In this document: positions 25,309 to 33,188 of the stretch, piece by piece | How positions within the stretch are numbered: the first letter of the stretch is position 1 | Layout of the letters: each line of letters starts with the position of its first letter | Source: Parvibaculum sp. | GTDB lineage: Bacteria; Pseudomonadota; Alphaproteobacteria; Parvibaculales; Parvibaculaceae | Assembly: GCF_030651915.1 (NCBI RefSeq) | Contig: NZ_JAUSBV010000005.1 | Location: 310,001-374,000 of the forward strand | DNA length: 64,000 nt | Reading direction: 5' to 3' | Program-made: the position numbers and the translations under genes | The notes under the pieces: model-generated | The model's database searches: none | What the model saw: the letters and a program-made list of their open reading frames with translations, nothing else | What the model was told of the DNA's origin: nothing

Positions 25309-26385
25309 TTACGAATACCGCACAACACCAGAAAGTGGGCTCGGTCCATCAAAGACGATGGCGACACTGTGACGCGCTCGGGTCACGCCCACATACATTT
25401 TCTCAACAGAGCCCTTTACGTAATCGTAGTTCCCTGACTTCAACCATTCTTTCCCCTTACCATGGGGAAAGATAAGCACTCGGCCAAAGGTCATCCCTTT
25501 GGATTCGCCAAAGTTCATCGCGTCGTAGCCACCACAAGGTGTCCTACGATCTAGACGCAAGACCTGAGGATTGTACTTCGCGATGTAGGTGGGTACGGAC
25601 TGAGTTGATACGAGGAACACCCCATCGTGCCCTGTGACACATTTATTCTTGGAGAGTGTCTTAGGCTCGGCAGGATAGAATGAATCCGCAAAATCTGCGA
25701 TCAACTGATGACAGCGATGCGTCTCCTGCTCGTAAGAGATTGTCACCAACCCATGCCTCTCCCAATCACGAAACTTGGAGACGATACCACCTCGCGAGAA
25801 AGAACTGTTTTTGGCGGCGTTGTTGGTTCTGTATGTTGCTTGTCGATGGTCACCGACCATCACTAGGTTGATCTTCGACCGTAAAATGAGCTCTAGCACC
25901 TCTAAATCGTAGCCCGCCATATCTTGAATTTCGTCGATAAAGATCGTGTGAAATCGATCCTCAAGCCGAGCGGCTACAGCGCCGCCTGTCTGCTCATTAC
26001 AATCGACGATGAAGCGGGCGATTTTATCAGAATAAATGTCATTCCCTTTTGATAGGAAGAAGGGGATGGCTTTGTCGCGCGCAACGCGAGGCGAACGCCC
26101 CTTGACCCAAGCAAGCCCATCAATACGACGATCTAGAATTGCACTCTGATATGGCCTCGCCATCTCATGCAGCAAGAAGCGATACCACGACCAAACTTCA
26201 GTATGCGCAGGTGGGGCGGCATGTATCTCATAGAGTTTATTTTTGATCTCCTGCACATTGGTCGTCGTGTAGGTAACGAGCGCCACCTTGCCGGCCTCAT
26301 GCGCATGTGCTCGAGCGGTCAAGCGTGTCGTCTTTCCCCCACCCGCAGCAGCGATGATAACCTCACTAGCCAATTGCTTCCTCAA
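25309..26385 (-). CDS. gajB: Compact UvrD/Rep-like helicase, Gabija GajB-like
   Basis: A 358-residue superfamily 1 helicase-like protein. All main motifs are visible: Walker A AAAGGGKTT (12-20), DEIQD (151-155), GDHRQATYR (178-186), ETHRCH (221-226), SKGMTFGRV (295-303) and VGVTRARHS (332-340). It lacks most of the extra subdomains of full UvrD and is clearly shorter than the characterised GajB (about 490 residues). Its start overlaps the GajA-like gene by 20 bases, so the two are translationally coupled. In Gabija, GajB senses nucleotide depletion or DNA ends and joins the GajA nuclease complex in anti-phage defence. The A/T-richer composition against the neighbours points to horizontal transfer. 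Confidence 0.82.
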   Translation of the reverse strand: MRKQLASEVIIAAAGGGKTTRLTARAHAHEAGKVALVTYTTTNVQEIKNKLYEIHAAPPAHTEVWSWYRFLLHEMARPYQSAILDRRIDGLAWVKGRSPRVARDKAIPFFLSKGNDIYSDKIARFIVDCNEQTGGAVAARLEDRFHTIFIDEIQDMAGYDLEVLELILRSKINLVMVGDHRQATYRTNNAAKNSSFSRGGIVSKFRDWERHGLVTISYEQETHRCHQLIADFADSFYPAEPKTLSKNKCVTGHDGVFLVSTQSVPTYIAKYNPQVLRLDRRTPCGGYDAMNFGESKGMTFGRVLIFPHGKGKEWLKSGNYDYVKGSVEKMYVGVTRARHSVAIVFDGPSPLSGVVRYS

Positions 26386-27958
26386 TATAGGCGGGGGCTG
26401 TCCAAGGCATTTCCGTCTTGAAGAACTTTAGCGCGACATCCGTCTTCCGATTTTCCATGTAGGCGAGAAGTTCGGCATCTGTTTGATACTGTGTTCCGAG
26501 TATGGCGTTGATCACCGAGATGCCGTTGGCCTTGAGAAGCTGAGGCTCAAGGGTTCTACAGCCCACATCATTGTCGTAGTGAATCTTGATACGCTCCTTT
26601 TCAAGATAACCTTTGTACTTTTCCCTAAGCGCATCGATATCGCCGTCGTTGTCTGTAACCACATCTGTCTTCAGATTTAGCAAGTTCGCGATTTCCAGAA
26701 AGCGCTTAAACGCCAGAGCGCGGACAGCGATGACATCAACACCGGCTTGCAGCGGCATCTTCCCGTGTCTTCTGTTGAAGGCGGCCTGAACTATCAATTC
26801 ATCGGAAGGGCCTTCTACTAATATCGTACGTTCCGCGAGGATCAGCCTTAGTGTGTCATGGCCGGGAAGTTTCAGGAAATAGTCCTTTGTCTCAGGAGTA
26901 AGTTGCTTGAGCGTCATACTCCCTGCTTTGCCGAATAGAAGCACACTTTCGATACCGAGCTTGTTGAGCACATAACTGCTGTGCGTCGTGATAAGAAGCT
27001 GGCGGTTCCCCCGATTTTTTGAGATATGCTCGATCAGCGCATTGAGGTTTGAATGAGATAGATGGTTTTCTGCTTCCTCGACCATAACCAAATGCGAGTC
27101 AGCAGATGTTTCAAGCGATAGCTTTACTTTGACGCTGCTCTGTTCCCCCTTGCCGACGAGCGTAATCGGTATATCGTCGAGTTGCGGCATGACACCTGTC
27201 TCCCAACTCGTCCTCGACGATGTATCGAGAGAAATGGTGAGCGATTTATTCGACACGCTCCCCCTTTTCTTAGCCAGTTCTGCGTTTATTGCCGCAACCT
27301 TCTTCTCATCAAGAAATCGGTCCCGCATGAGCCGATAGGAGAGTGCAAGATCGACCTGATCCTTGTTGCTCAAACTGCTTTTCACTATGTCCACCACATA
27401 ACGATTAGCAGCAACACCATTTCGGATTGTACTTGCATCGATCAGACTTGATTTGATTGGAATAGCCCGCGGCGTGGTGTCGTTATCCGTGAAGGCACGA
27501 AGCTTATAAGAATAGAATTCCACTGGAATGGTGCGGACTAAACTGGGATCCGCGATGTAAGACGCGTACGAATCCTTGTTCGCCTCGTCGAACTCGATGC
27601 TGAGCTTAACGCCTGGAACATCTTCTCTAAGCGAGTTGTTGATACCCTTGAACTTTGCAAGCTCTGGAACGTCGGCGAAATACAGTTCTATCAAGATGTC
27701 TGGCAGGGGAGGTTTCTTCCCAGCCCGAAGAGCACTTATGTATTGGAGCACCACTTCCTGATTGAAGAGGTATGGATGCAGCTCCACGATAAGCGGCCTA
27801 CCGTTCAGCTGACCGCTTAGCGCCAGATGTATGGCCTCCAAGAGAGTGGTTTTGCCGCATTCGTTGTTCCCTACGATCACGCTCAGCGTGTCATTGAGAA
27901 CCGTTGTCGAGTCACGCAGGCAACGATAATTCTTAACAACTACCTTTGTGATGTGCAC
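26366..27958 (-). CDS. gajA: OLD family ATP-dependent nuclease, Gabija GajA-like
   Basis: A 530-residue class 2 OLD nuclease. The ABC-type ATPase has Walker A VGNNECGKTT (29-38), a GKGEQSS signature-like loop, Walker B MVEEAENHL (292-300) and the switch TTHSS. The C-terminal TOPRIM nuclease has LVEGPSDE (380-387) and the acidic DNDGD (436-440), with a basic ENRKTD near the end. Size and layout match GajA (about 580 residues), which is a sequence-specific DNA nickase whose activity is held back by nucleotides. I chose the GTG at 27958, which has GGGAGGG about eight bases upstream; the open frame extends 30 codons further without an RBS. The adjacent helicase makes the pair Gabija-like. Confidence 0.87.
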   Translation of the reverse strand: MHITKVVVKNYRCLRDSTTVLNDTLSVIVGNNECGKTTLLEAIHLALSGQLNGRPLIVELHPYLFNQEVVLQYISALRAGKKPPLPDILIELYFADVPELAKFKGINNSLREDVPGVKLSIEFDEANKDSYASYIADPSLVRTIPVEFYSYKLRAFTDNDTTPRAIPIKSSLIDASTIRNGVAANRYVVDIVKSSLSNKDQVDLALSYRLMRDRFLDEKKVAAINAELAKKRGSVSNKSLTISLDTSSRTSWETGVMPQLDDIPITLVGKGEQSSVKVKLSLETSADSHLVMVEEAENHLSHSNLNALIEHISKNRGNRQLLITTHSSYVLNKLGIESVLLFGKAGSMTLKQLTPETKDYFLKLPGHDTLRLILAERTILVEGPSDELIVQAAFNRRHGKMPLQAGVDVIAVRALAFKRFLEIANLLNLKTDVVTDNDGDIDALREKYKGYLEKERIKIHYDNDVGCRTLEPQLLKANGISVINAILGTQYQTDAELLAYMENRKTDVALKFFKTEMPWTAPAYIEEAIG

Positions 27959-28029
27959 GGAATTTTCCCTCCCTAGACAACCGTTCGAGCAGCCTAATCT
28001 CACTCGTCCAATGCGTCCACGCATCCTAG

Positions 28030-28092
28030 AATACGGTGACAGGAGCAACGTTCCCTTCTGAGCATGGGAATCATTGCTCCTGTCACTGTATT
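28030..28092. repeat. Long imperfect hairpin between the two defence operons
   Basis: Arms at 28030-28055 and 28066-28092 pair over about 26 bases with two mismatches and one bulge, around a 10-base loop. It lies 72 bases upstream of the gajA-like start, in the spacer to ptuA. It could be a mobile palindromic element or be transcribed as a structured RNA. Confidence 0.75.
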
Positions 28093-28128
28093 CCTTGGCC
28101 TCTCCTCTCGCGGTGAGGTGGATTGGGT

Positions 28129-28147
28129 CCCGGGGACAAGCCCCGGG
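28129..28147. repeat. CCCGGGG / CCCCGGG palindrome
   Basis: A seven-base-pair stem with an ACAAG loop, a common intergenic palindrome of alphaproteobacteria. Together with the long hairpin and the repeat at 28207 it fills the 379-base spacer 27959-28337; I see no gene there. Confidence 0.6.
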
Positions 28148-28206
28148 ATGACACTTTTATTTTTGGCGGCTCGGAATTTTCGCGGGCGCGTTTGAAGAGT
28201 CCTTGC

Positions 28207-28246
28207 GAAGAGAGACGCCGCCAAAGGCGGCTTCTGGATTGCCGGG
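28207..28246 (+). repeat. Palindromic repeat, copy A (left of the Septu-like operon)
   Basis: The copy contains GAAGAGAGACGCCGCC, a three-base loop, then GGCGGCTTCTGGATTGCCGG. The same 36 bases recur in the same orientation at 30708-30747, on the other side of the ptuAB-like operon. Copy A stops short: the second palindrome that follows in copy B is missing. Confidence 0.8.
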
Positions 28247-28337
28247 CCAAATTGATAGCGACAACACGGCTTGAACGACATTTGAATGTAATCTCGAACG
28301 GGACCATAATATAAGGGCAATCTAGCGGGGGCGGGGC

Positions 28338-29855
28338 TTGCAGATACTAGTTTACAATCGGCGACGGACGGTGCCGCAACGCGCTGAACTCCGGCATCCT
28401 TACATCAGCCTCTTTCAGGACAACTGGGATGATTTCGGATGGAAGTGCCGCTTCGAAGCGACCCTGCATCTATCCGAAGACGAGGAGGTCGATCTCGGTC
28501 CGCTGAGAATCGCTGCAGACGATAACGCCTTCCGTGTTCACGACCTGCCAACTGTGCTCGACCAGCTTCCGGCACGAAGCGCTTCTCTCGGCGAATCCGT
28601 CGCCTACTATCGGAAAATTCGCGGCTTGCTCCCGAGGACGCGAAGGCTCTACCTGAATACCGTTCGCGATATCGTCGCGAGGCCTACTCGGCGCAAGCGC
28701 ATCCGAAACGAAAAGCTGTGGAACGACTGTTTTATGCGAGTGTCTTCCTCGCGTCACGCCCTTGATCGTGGTGGCTACTACATCGGAACACCGTTCGTCC
28801 AAGCTGAGCCTCCGAGCTTTCAGTTTAGGATGCGCCTACCCGGCGCAACTGGTGATCATCGATTCAACCTCGACTTTTCGAGCCACAACGACCTACCCAA
28901 CCGGACCATTCTCCTGGTCGGTCGAAACGGTACAGGAAAAACACGCGCCTTGGCGGGGCTGGCGGCCAGCGTAATGCCGCAAAAGGTCTTCAGCAGCGAA
29001 AGCGTGGATCGACTTCCCGATGCTGATGTGACTCCGCCCCTCACAATCAGCCGCTTGATCGCCGTCTCCTATAATGCGTTCGACGAATTTCCTTTACCTC
29101 GACGCGTGAGTCTAAAGTCACCTCGGATCGGTGGTGTCGCTTACAAGTCCCGCGGCTCCTATAAATACTGCGGGCTACGGGGTCAGGATGGCGCGCTCAC
29201 TACCAATGAGATAGGCCAAATGCTGAATGAGGCATTGGAACCTGTTATTCGGAGCGACCGCGTTGAGAGTCTCCAACGCGTCCTATCGACCCTGATAGAC
29301 CCGGAGCACGCCCAAGCTCTAACCGCCGATGACAAAGAAGATCGTGAAATGACCGCTCGCGCATTGAGCGCCGGGCAACGCTTGGTAGTTTCCATTTTTA
29401 GCAACATCATCGGATTTATTGAGGAAGGGTCCTTGTTACTGATCGACGAGCCCGAGACTAACCTCCACCCGGGTCTCCTGAGCACCTTTGTGGCAGCCCT
29501 CAACGAAACGCTCAAAGAGTTCGACTCCTATGCGGTCGTGGCCAGCCACTCGCCGATCCTGCTGCAGCAAGTTCCGAGCCGCTATGTTCGCCATTTCAAA
29601 CGCAACAACATGGACCATCCGCAGGTTCGCATACCTAATTACGAAACCTTCGGCGAAGACCTCGGGGAGTTAACCCGCCATGCGCTGGGGCTAGACGATC
29701 CGGAAATCGACTTCACCAACGTGCTTGATCGGCTCTTCAACCTGCATGGCAGCGCCAAGGCGGTTGCGGACCTCTTCGACCACCCACTGGGCATTCCGGC
29801 AACGGCCCACCTATATGGCTTGGAGAGCGATGCGCAGGAGCCCTCCGATCAATGA
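28338..29855 (+). CDS. ptuA: AAA/ABC-type ATPase, Septu PtuA-like
   Basis: A 505-residue ATPase of the SMC/OLD-like group without a TOPRIM domain. An N-terminal region of about 180 residues precedes Walker A VGRNGTGKT (194-202). The signature LSAGQ is at 343-347, Walker B LLLIDEPETNLHPG at 366-379 and the switch ASHSP at 402-406. The next gene, an HNH nuclease, overlaps by four bases (ATGA), which is the Septu arrangement of PtuA ATPase and PtuB nuclease. PtuA is thought to form a complex that gates PtuB until phage infection. The start codon is a TTG with a G-rich stretch (GGGGGCGGGG) upstream. A retron-borne PtuAB was considered, but no reverse transcriptase is present. Confidence 0.82.
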   Translation: MQILVYNRRRTVPQRAELRHPYISLFQDNWDDFGWKCRFEATLHLSEDEEVDLGPLRIAADDNAFRVHDLPTVLDQLPARSASLGESVAYYRKIRGLLPRTRRLYLNTVRDIVARPTRRKRIRNEKLWNDCFMRVSSSRHALDRGGYYIGTPFVQAEPPSFQFRMRLPGATGDHRFNLDFSSHNDLPNRTILLVGRNGTGKTRALAGLAASVMPQKVFSSESVDRLPDADVTPPLTISRLIAVSYNAFDEFPLPRRVSLKSPRIGGVAYKSRGSYKYCGLRGQDGALTTNEIGQMLNEALEPVIRSDRVESLQRVLSTLIDPEHAQALTADDKEDREMTARALSAGQRLVVSIFSNIIGFIEEGSLLLIDEPETNLHPGLLSTFVAALNETLKEFDSYAVVASHSPILLQQVPSRYVRHFKRNNMDHPQVRIPNYETFGEDLGELTRHALGLDDPEIDFTNVLDRLFNLHGSAKAVADLFDHPLGIPATAHLYGLESDAQEPSDQ

Positions 29856-30676
29856 GACGCCAAGGTCCCTACGACGCTCAACGCGTTCCAAGCTTTGCTG
29901 TGCTGGTCGAAGCATCCACTAAGGAGCGGGCGGATTTGATGAGGCCACTTGTCGGCCGAGTTGATCGCGCCGGCCGGCAATACGTTAGGAGCCTGCCCGA
30001 CGTTCACGGCATGCGTTCGACCGTTGCGGGCAAGGCTGACCGAAATGCCCTAGTTGATGGCTATGACGGACGCACCGTGGCGATCAAACGCTTGCTCTCG
30101 GCGATGGTGGACAGCTTGCCGGAGGAGAACGCCGACCTCTGTCCTTATTGCAGCCTCGATCAAAATCCGGACCTCGACCATTTCCTGCCAAAGGCCAAGT
30201 TTGCCGAGTTCTCGCTTTTCGCGCGAAACCTGATCCCAATCTGTACGCCCTGCAATCGCAAGAAGCTAAGCGCCGTGAAGACAGGAAATGGCGACCGGAT
30301 GTTCCTCAATCCGGCTTTTGAACCATCGATCGACCAGCCCATCCTGGAAGCGTCAATCAGTTATGCGGCTGAAAAGGTGTTTGTTACCTATGCGATCAAC
30401 AATGCTGGACCGTTGCCCGCCCCCGAACTAGCGGTTGCCAAACGACACTTTAAGCGGCTTGACCTCGCGGATCGCTACCGCAAACGAGCGCACGCCTTTC
30501 TGTCGGCGCTTAAGAATTCCACAAAGAAAATGTCGCCGGCGGTAAAGGCTGAGGCCCTTCGGAACAAAATTGAGGGCGCGCATTTGGGGTGTCCGGCAAA
30601 TAGCTGGGAACCGGCTTTGGCGCGAGCGATAGAAGAGGATCTGCCCGCCATGCTCGCTTGGCTGGCCGAACCCTGA
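29852..30676 (+). CDS. ptuB: HNH endonuclease, Septu PtuB-like
   Basis: A 274-residue protein with a zinc-supported HNH core: CPYC (97-100), DLDHFLPKAKF (107-117, catalytic His110), NLIPICTPCNRKK (126-138, Cys131 and Cys134). This is the pattern of PtuB and related defence nucleases. The C-terminal 120 residues are helical and basic and may bind PtuA or DNA. ATG overlaps the PtuA-like stop. In Septu, PtuB degrades nucleic acid on infection while bound to PtuA. It is somewhat longer than usual PtuB proteins. After its stop the sequence returns quickly to repeats and then GC-rich chromosome. Confidence 0.82.
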   Translation: MRRQGPYDAQRVPSFAVLVEASTKERADLMRPLVGRVDRAGRQYVRSLPDVHGMRSTVAGKADRNALVDGYDGRTVAIKRLLSAMVDSLPEENADLCPYCSLDQNPDLDHFLPKAKFAEFSLFARNLIPICTPCNRKKLSAVKTGNGDRMFLNPAFEPSIDQPILEASISYAAEKVFVTYAINNAGPLPAPELAVAKRHFKRLDLADRYRKRAHAFLSALKNSTKKMSPAVKAEALRNKIEGAHLGCPANSWEPALARAIEEDLPAMLAWLAEP

Positions 30677-30707
30677 ACTAGCTTCGGCAACGAGAATGAG
30701 TCGTTGT

Positions 30708-30762
30708 GAAGAGAGACGCCGCCTTGCGGCGGCTTCTGGATTGCCGGATCAAGTCCGGCAAT
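30708..30762 (+). repeat. Palindromic repeat, copy B (right of the Septu-like operon)
   Basis: Copy B repeats the 36 shared bases of copy A (28207) and continues into a second palindrome, ATTGCCGGA-TCAAG-TCCGGCAAT (30740-30762). Both stems are typical of alphaproteobacterial REP-like elements. Confidence 0.8.
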
Positions 30763-30887
30763 GACGATGTTGGGGGTGCTTGCGGGCCGAAGGCGGGCGC
30801 GCGTTTTTCCCTGTACGGATCGTTTTTCCGGCCCTTCGCTTGCGCTGCGGGCGTTCGAACTCGAAAACGTCCCTCGCCCCCCGCCCC

Positions 30888-30906
30888 AAATTCGCTGCGC
30901 GAATTT
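30888..30906. repeat. AAATTCGC / GCGAATTT palindrome
   Basis: An eight-base-pair stem with a TGC loop inside the 305-base spacer 30677-30981, followed by a CCCTCCCC/GGGGAGGG stem. The spacer holds only such palindromes and the Rrf2 operator; I see no gene. Confidence 0.6.
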
Positions 30907-30964
30907 GACCCTCCCCGAGGGGAGGGTGGGAAAGAACGGCGAGGCTTGACTCCCGCCGCGACTC

Positions 30965-30981
30965 GTAACATATGTTGTTAC
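30965..30981. promoter_or_regulatory. Operator-like inverted repeat touching the rrf2 start codon
   Basis: GTAACA-TATGT-TGTTAC is a perfect six-base inverted repeat with a five-base spacer. It ends on the base before the ATG of the Rrf2-like gene. It also overlaps the place where a ribosome site would be expected, so the mRNA may be nearly leaderless and autorepressed. Confidence 0.6.
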
Positions 30982-31446
30982 ATGAAACGGAACAGCCAGC
31001 TTTCAGGTGTGCTGCATGTGCTGCTGCACATGGCCGGCGAGGACCGCCCGGTGACCTCCGAACGGCTGGCGCAGGCGATGATGACCCATCCGGTGGTGAT
31101 CCGGCGGATCATGGCGGGCTTGCGCGAGGCGGGCTATGTGCGCTCCGAAAAGGGGCATGGCGGCGGCTGGCGGCTGACCTGCGACCTCAAGCGCGTGACG
31201 CTGCGCGATGTCTATGACGCGCTGGGGCGCCCTTCCCTGCTGGCGATGGGGAACCGGACGGAGGCGCCGGGCTGCCTGGTCGAGCAGGCGGTCAACGCGG
31301 CGCTGGCGCCGGCCTTTCGCGACGCCGAGACGCTGCTGCTCGAGCGGCTCGGCGAAGTGACGCTGGCGGCGCTCAGCGCGGATTTCCACAAACGCTTCGC
31401 CGCGCGCGGCGGCGCCCACAGTCTGGAGAAGGCCCATGCGTCCTGA
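30982..31446 (+). CDS. Rrf2 family transcriptional regulator
   Basis: A 154-residue Rrf2-type winged-helix regulator. The N-terminal helix-turn-helix (SERLAQAMMTHPVVIRRIMA) and the wing KGHGGGWRLTCDL fit the family well. Fe-S members such as IscR and NsrR use three cysteines in the C-terminal half; here I count one after the wing (APGCLVEQ), so it probably senses something without a cluster, like YwnA/CymR-type members. The start is fixed by the operator-like repeat that ends one base before the ATG. Its last codons overlap the start of a truncated methyltransferase gene, the partner often found beside this regulator. Confidence 0.88.
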   Translation: MKRNSQLSGVLHVLLHMAGEDRPVTSERLAQAMMTHPVVIRRIMAGLREAGYVRSEKGHGGGWRLTCDLKRVTLRDVYDALGRPSLLAMGNRTEAPGCLVEQAVNAALAPAFRDAETLLLERLGEVTLAALSADFHKRFAARGGAHSLEKAHAS

Positions 31447-31582
31447 CGCCCTCAACGACATGCTGGCGCATTTCAACGACCCGGCGGCGGTCGCTCAGTA
31501 TGCGGAGGGACCGCTGCGCTTCGTGCCTCGACGCGCGCCCCTTCGCCCGGGTTACGGCGGGCGGCGACGCGGGAGGAATTGA
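31436..31582 (+). pseudogene. Truncated SAM-methyltransferase gene, N-terminal remnant
   Basis: An ATG inside the end of the Rrf2 gene opens a frame reading MRPDALNDMLAHFNDP, then AVAQYAEGPLRFVP, which resembles the start of class I methyltransferases encoded next to Rrf2 regulators. After about 31 residues (near base 31530) the sequence turns into Arg/Gly-rich translation of repeat DNA and stops at 31582. Everything carrying the SAM site is missing. The break falls at the edge of a palindromic repeat cluster, which may have caused the deletion. Confidence 0.6.
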
Positions 31583-31599
31583 AAGGAAGGAAGACGTGG

Positions 31600-31621
31600 A
31601 TGGCCCGCCTGCGCGGGCCAT
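31600..31621. repeat. ATGGCCCGC / GCGGGCCAT palindrome
   Basis: A nine-base-pair stem with a CTGC loop, a widespread alphaproteobacterial intergenic palindrome. It lies just after the methyltransferase remnant and begins the 444-base gene-free stretch 31583-32026. Confidence 0.7.
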
Positions 31622-31638
31622 GACGTTTTGGGGTTGGG

Positions 31639-31760
31639 GCACGCGAAGGCGCGAAGACGCGAAGAAAGTTTGTTGGCGCTTCGCGCCGAAGGGCGATGTG
31701 GGGGGACGTGTGGGGGGGCACGCGGAGGCGCGGAGAGGATTTTCTGGCGCTTTCGCGCCG
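31639..31760. repeat. GCGAAG / GCGGAG repeat block
   Basis: The block contains an ACGCGAAGGCGCGAAGACG run (31641 on) and an ACGCGGAGGCGCGGAGA run (about 31720 on), separated by TTGTTGGCGCTTCGCGCC. The same pieces appear in the large inverted array at 34364-34640. The rest of the spacer up to 32026 holds GC-rich sequence with no convincing gene. Confidence 0.65.
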
Positions 31761-32026
31761 TCGGGCACGAGCGCCCGCCGTTGGCGGCGCCGCACCCAAA
31801 CCAGTCATGGCGCCCATGGTCGATAAGGCCTAACAATGAAACCGGGTCGCCGCTTGAGGGCCGACCCGCCTCGGTTCAATCGTCAGAGAGGGAGACGCCG
31901 GCACTCAAGCCTTCGGCGGCCGGTCCGGCGCGCCGGCGGAAGGGCCCGGCGAATTGCGAAAGAACTGAAAGGCCTTCCGGCGAGGCCCGTCAGTGCGTTG
32001 ACGTCAACTCAACGAGGAGCGGGACC

Positions 32027-33037
32027 ATGAACCAGCGAACCGACCGCAGCGCAGGCACTGCAAAAAAGGGAAGCGTATCGGGATCCGCCGCGGCGTTTGC
32101 CGTCGCTGTGGGGCTGGCCCTGGCGCTGATGGCGCCGGCCGCGATGGCCGCCAGCAACCCCATACCCGGCGTCGACATCATCGTGAGGAAGAAACCCCCG
32201 AAAACCGCCATCGTCGTCCCCGTCGACACATCGGGCAAGTTCTCCCTGCGGCTGAAGGAGCCCGGCACCTACGCGATCTCGACCGCCTGCCGCACAGACG
32301 GCTGCCCCGCCGGCGCGCTCTCGCTCAACGTTGCCGGCAAGGCGCAGAAACCCGATGCCGATGGCAATGCCAGCTACGAATTCGACGTCGGCCAAGGCGG
32401 CCTCGACCTCGGCGGCCAGATCTTCGTGCGCGGCGCGCAGCCGATCATCGTCAACGGCAAGAGCGTTACCCCGAGCGGCGTTTGGGACGATACCGACATT
32501 GTGCATGGCATCAAAATTGTCGAGATCATCGGCAATCAATCTCCGGAGGCCGGCACTGCCCCGCCAAGAGTTGAAAATGACGATGCACTTCCGGGCATCA
32601 GGGGCGATCCTATCCCGGGCACAGACGTTGGGCTTGAACACGACCCTGAAGGCGTAATGATCGATCCCACGACGACGGACGCGAACGGGGCTTTCCAATT
32701 CAACAAGCTGCCGCCCGGAAAATACAAACTGACGATCGACGATCAGCCGCCGCGATCGGTCAGCGTCGACGCCGAGGGAACCCTCGGCGGCAGCGTGAGG
32801 CGCGGCAGCGACGGCGACGTCGAGATCTTCGATCGGTGGGGCAAGCTTCTCACCGCCTCGGCGCCCGCGGGCGACGAGAGCCCTTCGAATGATGAAGCGC
32901 TTGCGGGCATAGCGGGTGATCCCATCCCGGGCGTCGATTACAGGAAACACAATATGGGCCCCGGTCCCGGCATGCGCCCACCTCCGAGTCCCCGCCCCGG
33001 CACAGCCCCGGCAGGGCCCGGCGCCGGGCGCCCTTGA
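32027..33037 (+). CDS. Secreted protein with PIPG repeats and a proline-rich tail
   Basis: A 336-residue exported protein of unknown function. The start is set by GAGGAGC six bases before the ATG. A signal peptide (LALALMAPAAMAAS) ends near residue 42. Directly after it comes NPIPGVD; the motif returns as GDPIPGTD and GDPIPGVD, each followed by a charged segment. Between the repeats are two beta-rich segments, the second (TTTDANGAFQFNKLPPGKYKLTI) like carboxypeptidase-regulatory or SpaA-type beta-sandwich folds. The C-terminus is Pro/Gly/Ala-rich and low in complexity. Periplasmic or cell-surface localisation is likely. Neighbours give no clue: repeats lie upstream and a YeiH-type transporter downstream. 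Confidence 0.78.
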   Translation: MNQRTDRSAGTAKKGSVSGSAAAFAVAVGLALALMAPAAMAASNPIPGVDIIVRKKPPKTAIVVPVDTSGKFSLRLKEPGTYAISTACRTDGCPAGALSLNVAGKAQKPDADGNASYEFDVGQGGLDLGGQIFVRGAQPIIVNGKSVTPSGVWDDTDIVHGIKIVEIIGNQSPEAGTAPPRVENDDALPGIRGDPIPGTDVGLEHDPEGVMIDPTTTDANGAFQFNKLPPGKYKLTIDDQPPRSVSVDAEGTLGGSVRRGSDGDVEIFDRWGKLLTASAPAGDESPSNDEALAGIAGDPIPGVDYRKHNMGPGPGMRPPPSPRPGTAPAGPGAGRP

Positions 33038-33188
33038 TCGATTCCGCCATTGGCGGGGCGGCGGCGGCGACGGGCGCGGCGATTTTGGCGTTGCCGCGGG
33101 GGGCGGCGGGGTTCGATGATGGGCGCGGGATCAGCGCCCGCCGGCGGCAGGGGCCAGAGCGGGGGCCAGAGCGGGGAACAGCCGGGCG

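Noticed and set aside
28030-28337. A retron non-coding RNA for a PtuAB-type effector
   Set aside because: Some retrons carry PtuAB effectors, and a hairpin is present, but no reverse transcriptase gene is in the window.
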